DNA from: CBDFLD01 sp965249005
GTDB lineage: Bacteria > Acidobacteriota > UBA6911
Length of the DNA stretch: 64,000 bases
NCBI GenBank assembly: GCA_965249005.1
Contig: CBDFLD010000008.1
Span: 89,771 to 153,770 of the forward strand
Reading direction: 5' to 3'
Shown: piece after piece, positions 17,709-27,219 of the stretch
Layout: each line of letters opens with the position of its first letter
How positions within the stretch are numbered: the stretch's first letter is position 1
Notes under the pieces: generated by a model
What the model was told of the DNA's origin: nothing
Seen by the model: only the letters and a program-made list of their open reading frames with translations
The model's database searches: none
Translations under genes and position numbers: made by a program

Positions 17709-18102
17709 CTACCTTGTCGTAGGGGCGTATGCCCTGGCATCCCACGGTCTGGTGCGTGCCACCCGAGACCTCGACCTGTGGGTCCGGGCAACTCCCGAGA
17801 ACGCTGCACGCGTGTTCGAAGCGCTCGTGGCTTTCGGCGCTCCCGCCGATCATTTCAAGCCAGAGGAACTCACGACGGAGGACACTGTCCTCCAGCTGGG
17901 GGTGGACCCTGTCCGCATTGACATCTTGACCAGCGTCTCCGGACTCGAGTTCCAGGCGGCTTGGGATCATAGACGAGTTTTGGAGCTCGATGGGCTGACA
18001 ATCTCAGTTGTCAGCCTAGAGGATCTAATCGCGAATAAGCGCGCTACCGGACGGCCTCAGGACTTGCTCGACATCCAGTGGATTGAAGATTCGCGGAAGT
18101 AA
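17653..18102 (+). CDS. Nucleotidyltransferase-fold protein (DUF6036/AbiEii-like)
   Basis: The 149-residue protein has the polymerase-beta-type fold. YLVVGAYALASHG is followed by RATRDLDLWV, where the DxD carries the metal, and later VDPVRIDILTSV supplies the third carboxylate. VVSLEDLIANKRATGRPQDLLDIQ is the typical C-terminal segment. Such proteins transfer nucleotides to tRNA or protein partners in toxin-antitoxin pairs, or act in antibiotic modification. ATG 17653 was chosen because homologous proteins start at this MLNPDYRDIL position; a longer in-frame ORF upstream duplicates the coding of the small partner. Confidence 0.85.
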   Translation: MLNPDYRDILSALSDAQADYLVVGAYALASHGLVRATRDLDLWVRATPENAARVFEALVAFGAPADHFKPEELTTEDTVLQLGVDPVRIDILTSVSGLEFQAAWDHRRVLELDGLTISVVSLEDLIANKRATGRPQDLLDIQWIEDSRK

Positions 18103-18383
18103 GCTTCGCTGCCTAACATGGATCTCTCAAATTGTGGCATGGAGACTCTCAACGGACCTGATCGTGTTGTGTGAGGATATCGGGTTCCTGTTCGTACCTA
18201 CGCCTCCTCCTACTCGTTCCATTCGTCAACCAGGCGCAGGATCTTGTCAACACTGCAAGGCAACATTTTAGGCCGCGTGGATTCTCGTTCTAGCTCTTCT
18301 TCCCGTAACGCCATGCCCGGCCGCTTTTTGCACGGACCAGACATCAGGCGGTAAATGGTATGTGCCGCGACCCGGCGAGGCAT

Positions 18384-20246
18384 TCAAGGGACGACGGGCA
18401 GCAGGATGTGCGACGGATATCGACTCGAGTGATGGACCGTGTTTTTGGCAACCACCCAATCGGTCTCATCGTAGTTGTTTCCCCCGGTGTTCAAGTTGCG
18501 ATCAAAACGGGGAAAACTGCTGCTCGAGATCTCGAGTCGAATCCGGTGTCTCGGGGGGAAATAGTTGCTGGTGGCCCCTAGCTCGATTTTGACCTCGTAC
18601 ACGCCTTCCGGTTTCATCCACGCCTTCTCCGCATACCCATTGCGATAGCGCGCCCGTAGGATTCCTTCCAGTACCATGAAGGCGGTACCATCGGGGTAGA
18701 CATCCACGAGCTTGGCCGTGAAGTCGGTGTCTCTGGCCGAGGAGGAGACGTGCAAGACCACCTCGACCGGTCCGGTAACTTCGATGCCTTCTTCGAGTGC
18801 GGGGGTGCTGTAGACAAGCACGTCGTTGCGAGTTTCCACTTCCGACTGATCGTAGCTTCCCGGCGGCGCATCCGGGGTCCCGGTGCAGCAAAGAGGTCCG
18901 CCCACCGAAGGAACCGGGCCGTCGGGGTCATAGATATATCGATCTGGGGGCTCGTTGGACGGTTCGTTGCCGTTCAGTAGTCCGGTTCCAAACCGGCTGT
19001 TCGCATGACCGTCGCTGTGAAAGTAGTACGGGGTGGTTTGCATTCGCGTGAGTGGCCATTCGTTCTCCTCCCGCCACTTGTTTTTGCCCATCACATAGAT
19101 CTGGAGCTTGGGCATGCCGGTGACGGCGTTGTCGATGCCTCGCAACCAGTGATCGAACCAGTCGAGATAGAGATTCCAGTAGTCCAACCGTGGATCGCCC
19201 ACAGGGCGCTTTCCAATCACCGTCGTCTCGGAAACTTCTTCAGAAGCACAGTGAGTCGAAGGAGAGACGATAATGTACTGGTTGTCCCGGGCACGGGCGC
19301 TTTCGGCGTTGGTCTGAAACCGTTGGAACAAAGTCAGTGATTCGCCAACGCCAAAGTCGTACCAGGAGTTCACCAGCAGCGCCGGAACGTCAAACCGATC
19401 GGTTTCTTTCAGATAGCCCAGTTGATCCCACCAGGGATCTGCCGGCTCATGCGAGACGAAATCCTCCCAATCGGTCGGCGGGCCGCCAGCTTTTTTCATC
19501 ATGTCCACCAGAGGGAGGGACCTCCACAATTCTGGGAAGCGGATCTCAGGCACGACCGGAGCTGGATTGAAGTATTCTCCCAGCCGGGAATAAAAGTCCT
19601 CCGGCGCTCCCGCAGGCGGCTTGAGAAAAACCTTGCTGCCGTTGCCGTACATCCAACCGAATCCCAGCGCCAGTTCCACCGCTCCTCCCCAAATGAGAGC
19701 GTCGTATCGGTTTACTCCGCCGCCGGCCTGGGGAATCATGGCGGCATGATGAGGATTCCTCAATTTGGCCAGCTGCATCTGAACCTCAGAGAGATAGGAG
19801 CAGCCGTATGTGCCGACCTTGCCGTTGGACCAGGGCTGAGCGGCCAACCAATTCACCATATCGAACCCGTCGCGGGCTTCGTGTTTCATGAGTGTGAATA
19901 TCCCCTCCGATTCGAACCGTCCCCGAACGTCCTGCACGGCCACGGTATATCCCTGGCCGGCAAAGAAACGAGCTTCGGAAGCATCTCGGCGGAAGGACTT
20001 CTTGTTATAAGGGGTACGAATGAGTACGGTGGGCAAATCACGGTCGAGGCCTTTGGGTATGTACAGGTCGGTCGATAGCCGAGTGCCGTCGCGCATCGCT
20101 ACCCAAAGACTTTTTTGAAGCCGAACCTCGTATTTTGGCGCGGGTGGCGGGTATCGTGCAGCGGCCACGTTGCTCGATGGACAAAGAAAAAACCAAAAAC
20201 ACGCGATTACGAAGCTGGGGTAACGCGCGCGCCCGTATTCCCTCAT
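18384..20246 (-). CDS. CocE/NonD-family X-Pro dipeptidyl-peptidase-like hydrolase
   Basis: The 620-residue secreted hydrolase belongs to the S15 alpha/beta-hydrolase group that includes cocaine esterase and glutaryl acylases. A signal peptide ends near residue 29. The nucleophile serine is in YGCSYLSEV, the aspartate in LVNSWYDFG and the histidine in SPSTHCAS. The C-terminal jelly-roll domain (ARDTDFTAKLVDVYPDG, RIRLEISSSSFPRFDRN) is intact. It is the last gene of the DUF3604 operon; its ATG overlaps the stop of the GH43-like gene by 4 bp. Two closer-related tandem paralogs lie at 58892-62674. Natural substrate unknown; esters or amides. Confidence 0.92.
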   Translation of the reverse strand: MREYGRARYPSFVIACFWFFLCPSSNVAAARYPPPAPKYEVRLQKSLWVAMRDGTRLSTDLYIPKGLDRDLPTVLIRTPYNKKSFRRDASEARFFAGQGYTVAVQDVRGRFESEGIFTLMKHEARDGFDMVNWLAAQPWSNGKVGTYGCSYLSEVQMQLAKLRNPHHAAMIPQAGGGVNRYDALIWGGAVELALGFGWMYGNGSKVFLKPPAGAPEDFYSRLGEYFNPAPVVPEIRFPELWRSLPLVDMMKKAGGPPTDWEDFVSHEPADPWWDQLGYLKETDRFDVPALLVNSWYDFGVGESLTLFQRFQTNAESARARDNQYIIVSPSTHCASEEVSETTVIGKRPVGDPRLDYWNLYLDWFDHWLRGIDNAVTGMPKLQIYVMGKNKWREENEWPLTRMQTTPYYFHSDGHANSRFGTGLLNGNEPSNEPPDRYIYDPDGPVPSVGGPLCCTGTPDAPPGSYDQSEVETRNDVLVYSTPALEEGIEVTGPVEVVLHVSSSARDTDFTAKLVDVYPDGTAFMVLEGILRARYRNGYAEKAWMKPEGVYEVKIELGATSNYFPPRHRIRLEISSSSFPRFDRNLNTGGNNYDETDWVVAKNTVHHSSRYPSHILLPVVP

Positions 20247-21316
20247 GATGGCTCCTTGATCTCGGCGATGGCAATTCCGTTCTCACCGGCCACGGAATAG
20301 AGTAAGTAGATCCGACCGTCTTCCTCGAAAATCCCTGGGTCCCGCAGCTCGTGGACCGGTTTACGCGCAGCACCCATGAAGGAAACGCGAATCGGCTCGT
20401 TCACTCCCTCATAGTCCAGTTCGGGCCGCAGAACGCTCAGCGCCGGCGAGGCTTTCCAGGTCTGCCAGTCGTCTGCCAGCGGGATGGTCGACATCAAGAT
20501 ATGTTCGGGGGCGTCGCTGATTCTCGAATAAAACACCCTCAAGGTATCTCCCCGCAGATGCACGGCCACATGGCGAAGTACCGGACCGACCGGAGCGCCC
20601 GGATAATCGAGAGGATAAACGCCCGTTTCCCATTCTTCTTCCCAGGGGTCATCGGGATTGCGGGCCTTGTAGGTCTCACCGGCCCAAGCAATGGCATAGT
20701 AGTCGCCGCGCCAGCGAAAAACCCGGAAGTACGATTCGCCCAGATCAACCGCGGGGGGGTTGTCGGAGAAGTGGAGGCCGTCATCGGAAAGCGCTACCCG
20801 GGTCGATTGCCAGTTGGCAGGCCGGTCCTTCCTTCGCCCATGGTAGTACATCACGATGTTTTTTCGTTCCAGGTCCACATGCACGTCCGGAGATGCGATG
20901 TGGTCATCGAAGCCCGTGTCCGTCAAATGAAGTGTACCTTCGGGATGAATGGTCCAGGGTCCTTCCAGTTTGTCGGCATACGCGACGCGAAGCCGGCTCC
21001 CCCGGTGGTTGGCAAAGTACAGATAGTAGCGACCCAGTGGGCGTTCTATCCAATCGGGAACGGCGATGAGGGACGGACCGTTGATGTTGGCGGATTCGTC
21101 CTCGGTCAGCCCCGGCATCCCGGGACGGATGATGGGATTGTTCGGCAGGCGAAGAATCTGCAAGGGGGAATCAGCTATATCGGTTGCGTTCCCAGGTGAT
21201 TCGGCCGAGACGGTCAAACCCGTCTCCGTGGTCTCGGGAGTACATCCCAACAGTAGACATAGCACGAACGTCAATGGGAACATCCATACGGCACTAGACC
21301 TGAGCAGCTGGGACAT
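20243..21316 (-). CDS. GH43/GH32-like five-bladed propeller lipoprotein
   Basis: The 357-residue protein has a lipobox (LCLLLGC) and then a five-bladed beta-propeller pattern of the glycosidase superfamily. GRYYLYFANHRG is followed by LRVAYADKLEGPW, then DDHIASPDVHVD, MYYHG and a late RDPGIFEEDGRIYLLYSVAGE. Acidic residues at these positions match general acid/base sites in GH43 and GH117 enzymes, but I cannot assign the exact family. Start ATG 21316 follows GGAG; a TTG at 21334 is less likely. It lies 14 bp after the DUF3604 gene and overlaps the esterase gene by 4 bp. Confidence 0.8.
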   Translation of the reverse strand: MSQLLRSSAVWMFPLTFVLCLLLGCTPETTETGLTVSAESPGNATDIADSPLQILRLPNNPIIRPGMPGLTEDESANINGPSLIAVPDWIERPLGRYYLYFANHRGSRLRVAYADKLEGPWTIHPEGTLHLTDTGFDDHIASPDVHVDLERKNIVMYYHGRRKDRPANWQSTRVALSDDGLHFSDNPPAVDLGESYFRVFRWRGDYYAIAWAGETYKARNPDDPWEEEWETGVYPLDYPGAPVGPVLRHVAVHLRGDTLRVFYSRISDAPEHILMSTIPLADDWQTWKASPALSVLRPELDYEGVNEPIRVSFMGAARKPVHELRDPGIFEEDGRIYLLYSVAGENGIAIAEIKEPS

Positions 21317-21330
21317 CGGATTACTCCAGT

Positions 21331-24222
21331 TCAATTCGTGATTTCATGGTCAATCCAGATCGGACTTCCCCACGCGACATTTCCGTCTACCTGTTCGGCG
21401 CGAACGTAGTAGTAGTGCTCACCCGGACCGAGGCTCGGTTCCTTGAAGCTGAAGTCCAAATGGCTCCCGGAGCCGGCACGTTCATACACGTACTGGTTGT
21501 CACGAATCACGACTACCCTTTTGATGGTGTTCGTGCCAACCACCTTCACGGATAGCTCCGGTATGTTCGCGCTCGCATAGGCGTCCCCGTGAATGTACTC
21601 CGTCGAGCCGTCTCGAACGCGGAAATCCAGGATGATATTGCTCGTTGCACCGTAGGTGTGACGTTGCCGCATGGCGTCGACCAGGCCTTCCCGCGTGAAT
21701 TCTTCAGCCAGAACCATGGCATAGGATGTGTGCGTGGAGACGTGATCGGAGCTTGCCTGGACCCCAAGCTTGTATCCCTTTGCCCAGGCCTCCCAGACAA
21801 AGCCGAGCGGACGATAACTCCCAGCCCAGAGATCCGTACGTTTTTTCGAGGAAGCCAGTGGAGCTCCGTCGTGTTCGGCCGAAGTCCGGGCTCCCTGGTA
21901 GATCTCGACAATCGGCTCCAGTTCCGGGTCGTTGTCGCGCCAATCGGTTCCCATGTAGGTGTGGGAAGTGTGTGAACTCGCGATGCCATCTGTTTTCCGC
22001 AGATGCGGATAAAGGATCGGCCCGGTGCTGTTTTCTCGTTCTTTCTCGGTGATGGGCAAAGTCCGGTTGCCCCGCCTGGTGTAGATGATGTTGCGGTGGC
22101 CGTTTGGGTAACTTAGACTGCGTTCGTAGCCGAACAGGGTGACAAAGGAACCTGGCAGGTGAAACATGTCTTCCGATTTCTCGATCCGCCACCAGGTATA
22201 TTCCTGGTCCTCGCCGGAGTTGTGGTCGGTGACGAGGTACAGATCCATGCCTGCCGCGTCGATCATGTAGCGGTAGGAGTCAAACAGGCTGCCGTCCCCC
22301 GATCCGTCGACCGAGATGTCGGTGTGTCGATGCAGGTCCCCGCGGTGGATTTTGTACTTTTTATCTCCGGTGTCGATCGTGTAGTCACGAATAGCGGCAA
22401 CCTGTGCCTTTTCCCGGGGCTCGGTTGGAAACTTGGCCGGAGGTTCAGCTCCGCGAGGGCCAAGCTGGGGCGCGCGAGATGAACTTCCCGCGAACGCGGC
22501 CGCGAGATCGGCCGCCAACACCTGACTGTCCTGGGGTAAATGGCCGAATTGCTCTCCGCCCCAGAGGCGCTGATCCGTTACCCAAGCAAGATAGACGGCT
22601 CCATCGGGACCGGCAGCGCTTTCAAGGGGGCCCTCGTTGCGCCCGACGCTCTCCGGTATCGACACCGGGTCGGACCATTGGTCTCCGGAGTAGTAAGCGC
22701 CCATGACCTCCCACTTGCCGCCCGATGAGTACACTGTTTCCGGCCGTGTGGCTGTCGTCCTGGGCCGGAAGAAGACCCAGATTCTACCTTTGGAATCACT
22801 CGACAGGTGAGGCGTCTGGACGTAGCGTCGGACGATCGGACGGATCACGCGTTCGAGCCGGTCGCGTGGTTCGAGCCAGTTCGACCCGTCGTAAACGCTG
22901 ATTCGGATCTTGCGGGATTCGTAGAGACCGCTCCCGCCCTTGAGTAGAAAGCCCGTATCCTTGCCCCAGTTCTCTTCGGCCACGTCGTAGGCAACCCAGA
23001 CGCGATCCTGGCCGTCAATGGCCAGACTCGGATGCGCGTGGAATCTGGGTGTGTCGGTGACCCGAAGAATCTCCCCGGGCTGGCCTTCACGAACGGAACG
23101 CATCCGGATGTTGTAGCTACCGCCGTCGTAGGTGTCCCCGGCCACCCAGGCGACGCCGCGGCTGTCGACGGCTATGTCCGGGTTCCAATCGTTGACTCCG
23201 GGATTCTTGTCCGGATCGCTCAGGTCGGTCTCCTCGGACCACGAACCGCCGACGAGTGACCGGTAATAGATGTCGAATCGCCCGCGACGACCGCCTTGCC
23301 AGACCAGATGGAGGTTCCCCCGTCGGTCCGATACCAGCCGATGAAAGAGGTGATTGCCGCCCGCGGAGGTAAGGCTTTCGATGGCGCTCCAACTCGAGTT
23401 GGAAGCGTCGAGGGACCGGGCTTTCAGCTGCCAGTCCGTGCCGGCGCGCTCGGACCAGACAATCCAGAGCCGGCCGCGCCCGTCGGCAGCCAGGGCGGTC
23501 CCATACAGGTCGCCGGGTTGCTCTGTGACTTCCACGATGTCGGTCCAAGAAGCACCGTGGCGCTGGCGAAGGAAGACCCGGTCTGCTTGGTCGCGGTAGC
23601 CGATCCAGGCAATCGAGACCGTACCTTCCCTGTCTACCGTGATGGACGGATAATCGTCTTCGTATTGTTCCGTGGAAACCGGCTCGACCGGCGGCACCCG
23701 GAAGACCTCGACCTGGGAGACGAGTAGATGCAGGGGCGCGGTTGCCGGTACATCTCCAACGCGAAAAGAAAAATCTCCCTGTTCGGTTTGTACGCTCAAC
23801 TCGGCGTCGTCGGATGCTCGGTAATGGATAGTGACACCGATCGTCATGACGCGGGTTTCCCTCGGAGCGGGGAGCTCATCCAGATGGACGACGCCTCGGT
23901 AGCTCTCCGGCGTCCAATCCGTGGTGGACGCGATCCAGCTGCGGTCCGGTCCGATCTTGTCTTGTTCTGTAAAGTGGTGTCCGCGGAGCTCGACGATCTC
24001 TCCTTCCGAAATCTCGATGGAGCCGTCCCATCCAGTGGGCTTGTAGTCCTTGACGCCGAACTCGATGTTTACGGCCTGGATCGGAAACGGGGGTCTGGAT
24101 TGCTGACCGTGGAGCGGTGATGGCCGAGCATCGCTCCGGTAAACGCTTGTTCCGAATGTGACCACCCCCAGCACAGCCGGGAAACCTAGAAAGAACCCGA
24201 GTTTCCAGATTTTTCTAACCAT
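21331..24222 (-). CDS. DUF3604 protein with N-terminal beta-propeller, paralog 1
   Basis: The 963-residue protein starts at ATG 24222 with a signal anchor (IWKLGFFLGFPAVLGVVTFG). An Ig-like region of about 130 residues precedes blades with repeated WSE/DGRG/WIVWS and HLVWQGG motifs. The C-terminal third is the DUF3604, PHP-like domain: GDLHRHTD, VTDHNSGEDQEY, GYERS, SHTSHT, EIYQGARTSAEHDG and ASSDHVSTHTSY supply probable metal ligands. The family's reaction is not established; the fold suggests a metal-dependent phosphatase or esterase outside the cytoplasm. It is third in a minus-strand operon and 14 bp after paralog 2. Confidence 0.9.
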   Translation of the reverse strand: MVRKIWKLGFFLGFPAVLGVVTFGTSVYRSDARPSPLHGQQSRPPFPIQAVNIEFGVKDYKPTGWDGSIEISEGEIVELRGHHFTEQDKIGPDRSWIASTTDWTPESYRGVVHLDELPAPRETRVMTIGVTIHYRASDDAELSVQTEQGDFSFRVGDVPATAPLHLLVSQVEVFRVPPVEPVSTEQYEDDYPSITVDREGTVSIAWIGYRDQADRVFLRQRHGASWTDIVEVTEQPGDLYGTALAADGRGRLWIVWSERAGTDWQLKARSLDASNSSWSAIESLTSAGGNHLFHRLVSDRRGNLHLVWQGGRRGRFDIYYRSLVGGSWSEETDLSDPDKNPGVNDWNPDIAVDSRGVAWVAGDTYDGGSYNIRMRSVREGQPGEILRVTDTPRFHAHPSLAIDGQDRVWVAYDVAEENWGKDTGFLLKGGSGLYESRKIRISVYDGSNWLEPRDRLERVIRPIVRRYVQTPHLSSDSKGRIWVFFRPRTTATRPETVYSSGGKWEVMGAYYSGDQWSDPVSIPESVGRNEGPLESAAGPDGAVYLAWVTDQRLWGGEQFGHLPQDSQVLAADLAAAFAGSSSRAPQLGPRGAEPPAKFPTEPREKAQVAAIRDYTIDTGDKKYKIHRGDLHRHTDISVDGSGDGSLFDSYRYMIDAAGMDLYLVTDHNSGEDQEYTWWRIEKSEDMFHLPGSFVTLFGYERSLSYPNGHRNIIYTRRGNRTLPITEKERENSTGPILYPHLRKTDGIASSHTSHTYMGTDWRDNDPELEPIVEIYQGARTSAEHDGAPLASSKKRTDLWAGSYRPLGFVWEAWAKGYKLGVQASSDHVSTHTSYAMVLAEEFTREGLVDAMRQRHTYGATSNIILDFRVRDGSTEYIHGDAYASANIPELSVKVVGTNTIKRVVVIRDNQYVYERAGSGSHLDFSFKEPSLGPGEHYYYVRAEQVDGNVAWGSPIWIDHEITN

Positions 24223-24235
24223 CCTATCCTTTGTT

Positions 24236-27083
24236 TTATCGGTACCGGACCCAGATCGGACTGGACCAGGCGACGTTGCCATCTTCCTGCTCCACGCGGA
24301 CGTAATAGTAGTGTTCGCCCGCGTCGAGGCTCGACTCCCGAAAGGTGAACTCCTGCGTTTCTCCAGACCCGGGTCGTTTGTAGACATACTGGTTGTCCCG
24401 AATCACGACGGCCTCCCGCAGCGGACCGGTCCCGATCACCCGGACCAGCAACTCAGGAATGTTCTGGCTCGAATAGATATCGCCGTGAATGTACTCGACC
24501 GATCCATCGCGGGCGCGAAAGTCCAGAACGATATTGCTCGTCGCGCCGTAGGTGTGACGCTGACGCATGGCGTGGAGCATCCCTTCGCGAGTGAAATCAT
24601 CGGTGAGGACCATGGCGTAAGACGTGTGTGTGGAGATATGATCCGAGCTGGCTTGAACTCCCAGCTTGTATCCCTTTTCCCATGCCTGCCAAACAAAGCC
24701 GAGAGGCCAGTATCTTCCCGCCCACGAATCTTCACGGTCCTCCGTCGGCGCCAGCGGCGCTCCGTCATGTTCGGCTGAGGTGCGGGCTCCTTGAAAGATC
24801 TCGACGATGGGTTCCAGATCTGGATCGTTGTCGCGCCAGTCCGTGCCCATGACGGTGTGAGAGGTGTGGGATGTGGCGATGCCATTGGTCTTCCGGAGAT
24901 GAGGATACAAGATTGGTCCCGTGCTTCCGTCTTTTTCGGCTTGAGTGATGGGGAGGGTCCGGTTTCCACGATTCGCATAGATAATGTTCCGGTGGCCGTT
25001 CGGGTAACGCAAGCTTCGTTCGTAGCCAAACAGTGTGACGAAGTGCCCGGGCAGGTGAAACATGTCTTCCGATTTTTCAATACGCCACCACGTGTACTCC
25101 TGGTCGGCGCCCGAGTTGTGATCCGTGACCAGGAATAGATCCATGGCCGCAGCATCCAGCATATAGCGGTACGCATCAAAGAGACTGCCGTCACCCGTAC
25201 CGTCTACGGAAATATCCGTGTGCCGGTGCAGGTCCCCGCGGTAGATCTTGTAGGTTTTGTCTCCGGTCTCGATCGAGTAGTTACGAATCGCGGCCACCTG
25301 CTCTATTTCTCGCGGCTCGGTGGGGAGTCTGGCCGGGGATTCGGTCCCTCGAGGTCCTAGCAGAAGCGGCGCAGCAGCCTTCCTTTCAACCTGTGCCCCG
25401 ACGTCTGCAAACAAGACCTGATGCTCACCCGGAAAGTGACCATAGGCAGGTCCGCCCCAGAGGCGCTGATCTGTAACCCAAGTGAGGTAAATAGCACCAT
25501 CTGGACTCGCGACAGCGTCGAAGGGACCTTCGTTGCGAGCAACACTTTCCGGTATCCAGACCGGCTCGGACCAGCGATCGCCCGCGTAGTACGAGGCCAT
25601 GAGCTCCCATTTGCCCCCTTCGGACCAGTGGGTGACAGGCCTGGTCGACGAGGTCCGCGGACGAAAAAAGGCCCAGACGCGCCCCGCCGAGTCTCGTACC
25701 AGACGCGGCGTTTGCACATAGCGTTTCACGACGGGACGAACCACGCGCTCCAGACTGTCGCGAGGCTCCAGCCACCGAGATCCGTCAAAGATGGAAATCT
25801 TGATCTTCCGAGAGTCGTACAGCCCGCTGCCACCCGTCAGCAAGAAGCCGGTGTCCTTGCCCCAGTTCTCCTCTGCCTCGTCATAGGCGATCCAGACGCG
25901 CGATCGCAAGGCTTGGATGGGCGTGGAAGCGCGGCGTGTCCGTTACTCGCAGCAGCGGTCCGGGACGACCGTTTCGGATGGAGCGCATGCGGATGTTGTA
26001 GCTGCCGCCGTCGTAGGAGTCCCACGCGACCCAGGCAGTCCCCTGACTGTCCACGGCGGCATCTGGACTCCAAGCGTTGGCTCGGCCTTCGTTGTCGGAG
26101 CTCAGCTTTGTTTCCTCGGACCAAACTCCTCCGCTCATCGATCTGTAATAGATTCCGAAGACCCCATTGCGGGCACTCTGCCAGACCAGATGAAGCCCTC
26201 CCCGCGCGTCAGCGACCAGGCGGTGAAACAGATTGTTGCCGGTGCCGGAGGTGAGGGCTCGGATGGGACTCCAGGCGTCACCATTGAGCGAGCGAGCCTT
26301 CAAATGCCAATCCGTTTCGGTCCGCTCAGACCAGACGATCCAGACGTCTCCCTGCCCATCCATCGCGACCGCGGTGCCGTATAGATCGGCGGATTCTTCG
26401 GTGACGCGGTCAATTGGAGACCATGACCCCGCGGCACGCTGGCGAAAAAAAACATCGTCGGATTCGTTCCGATAGCCGATCCAGGCAACCAACGCTTTGC
26501 CCTTTGCATCGGAGGCCACCGCGGGATAGTCGTCTTCGTACTCATCGGTCGTGACATGCTCCGCAGGGGGTACCCGGCGCACTTCGACTTGCGAGGTCAG
26601 CAAGTGAATGGGTTCGGATTCCGGGACGTCGCCGGGACGGAACGAGAAATCTCCCTGCTCTGTCTGGACCCGGAGATACGCATCGTGCGGCGCCCGGTAA
26701 TAGACCGTGACCCCGATGGTCATGACACGGGTCACATGGGGTGAGGGGACGTCCTTGGAATGAATGGCTTCGATGTAGCCGGCCCATGCGGTGGTGGATG
26801 CTTTCCAGGTACGGATTGGGCCGAGTGAATCCTTTTCGGTGAAGTGATACCCGCGGAGCTTGACGATCTCGCCTCGAGAAATCGTGACCGAGCCGTCCCA
26901 GTTCGTCGGCTCGTGGTCCATGTAGCCAAACTCCATATTGACGGCCTTGACCGGATGGATCTCACCGGCAGCTTGAGTTTCAGGTTCCGGCGGAGCAGCG
27001 TCGACCGCCCAAAGAAAGATCAATGCGATGCTGAGGCTCAATGGAACCGTCGAAAGGATGAGTACGGCGCGTCTTCGTGTCAT
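24236..27083 (-). pseudogene. DUF3604/beta-propeller protein, paralog 2, frameshifted by a small deletion
   Basis: The first frame (ATG 27083 to the stop at 25881) encodes a signal peptide, the Ig-like region and most blades. It reads FHAHPSLAIA and then leaves frame. The second frame resumes at SRVWIAYDEAEENWGKD and runs intact through the propeller end and the DUF3604 domain (GDLHRHTD, VTDHNSGADQEY, SHTSHT, ASSDHISTHTSY). In paralogs 1 and 3 four residues (DGQD) lie between the two pieces. Here one base remains, which implies an 11-bp deletion near 25903-25912. No homopolymer is involved, so a real mutation is plausible. Paralog 1 starts 14 bp after this gene. Confidence 0.85.
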
Positions 27084-27107
27084 CCATCTCTCCGTTACGG
27101 GAAGTCC

Positions 27108-27122
27108 GCTCTCGGAGAGAGC
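27108..27122. repeat. Short hairpin GCTCTC-GGA-GAGAGC
   Basis: A 6-bp stem with a 3-nt loop lies between DUF3604 paralogs 3 and 2. Its CTCTCGGAGAGAG core matches the second hairpin at 4889-4901. It may be part of the same repeat family or a weak attenuator inside the operon. Confidence 0.45.
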
Positions 27123-27219
27123 TGACCACGGATCAGTTCAGGATTGCGTTTGCGGTATTGTAAGGGTAGGCCTACGGCGACACAATGGCACCGTGAGAAT
27201 CGCTTGCCGGTTTGACTTC

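Noticed and set aside
25881..25909. UGA-type recoding as the explanation for the split DUF3604 paralog
   Set aside because: The two halves are in different frames, so stop-codon readthrough cannot join them; a small deletion fits better.
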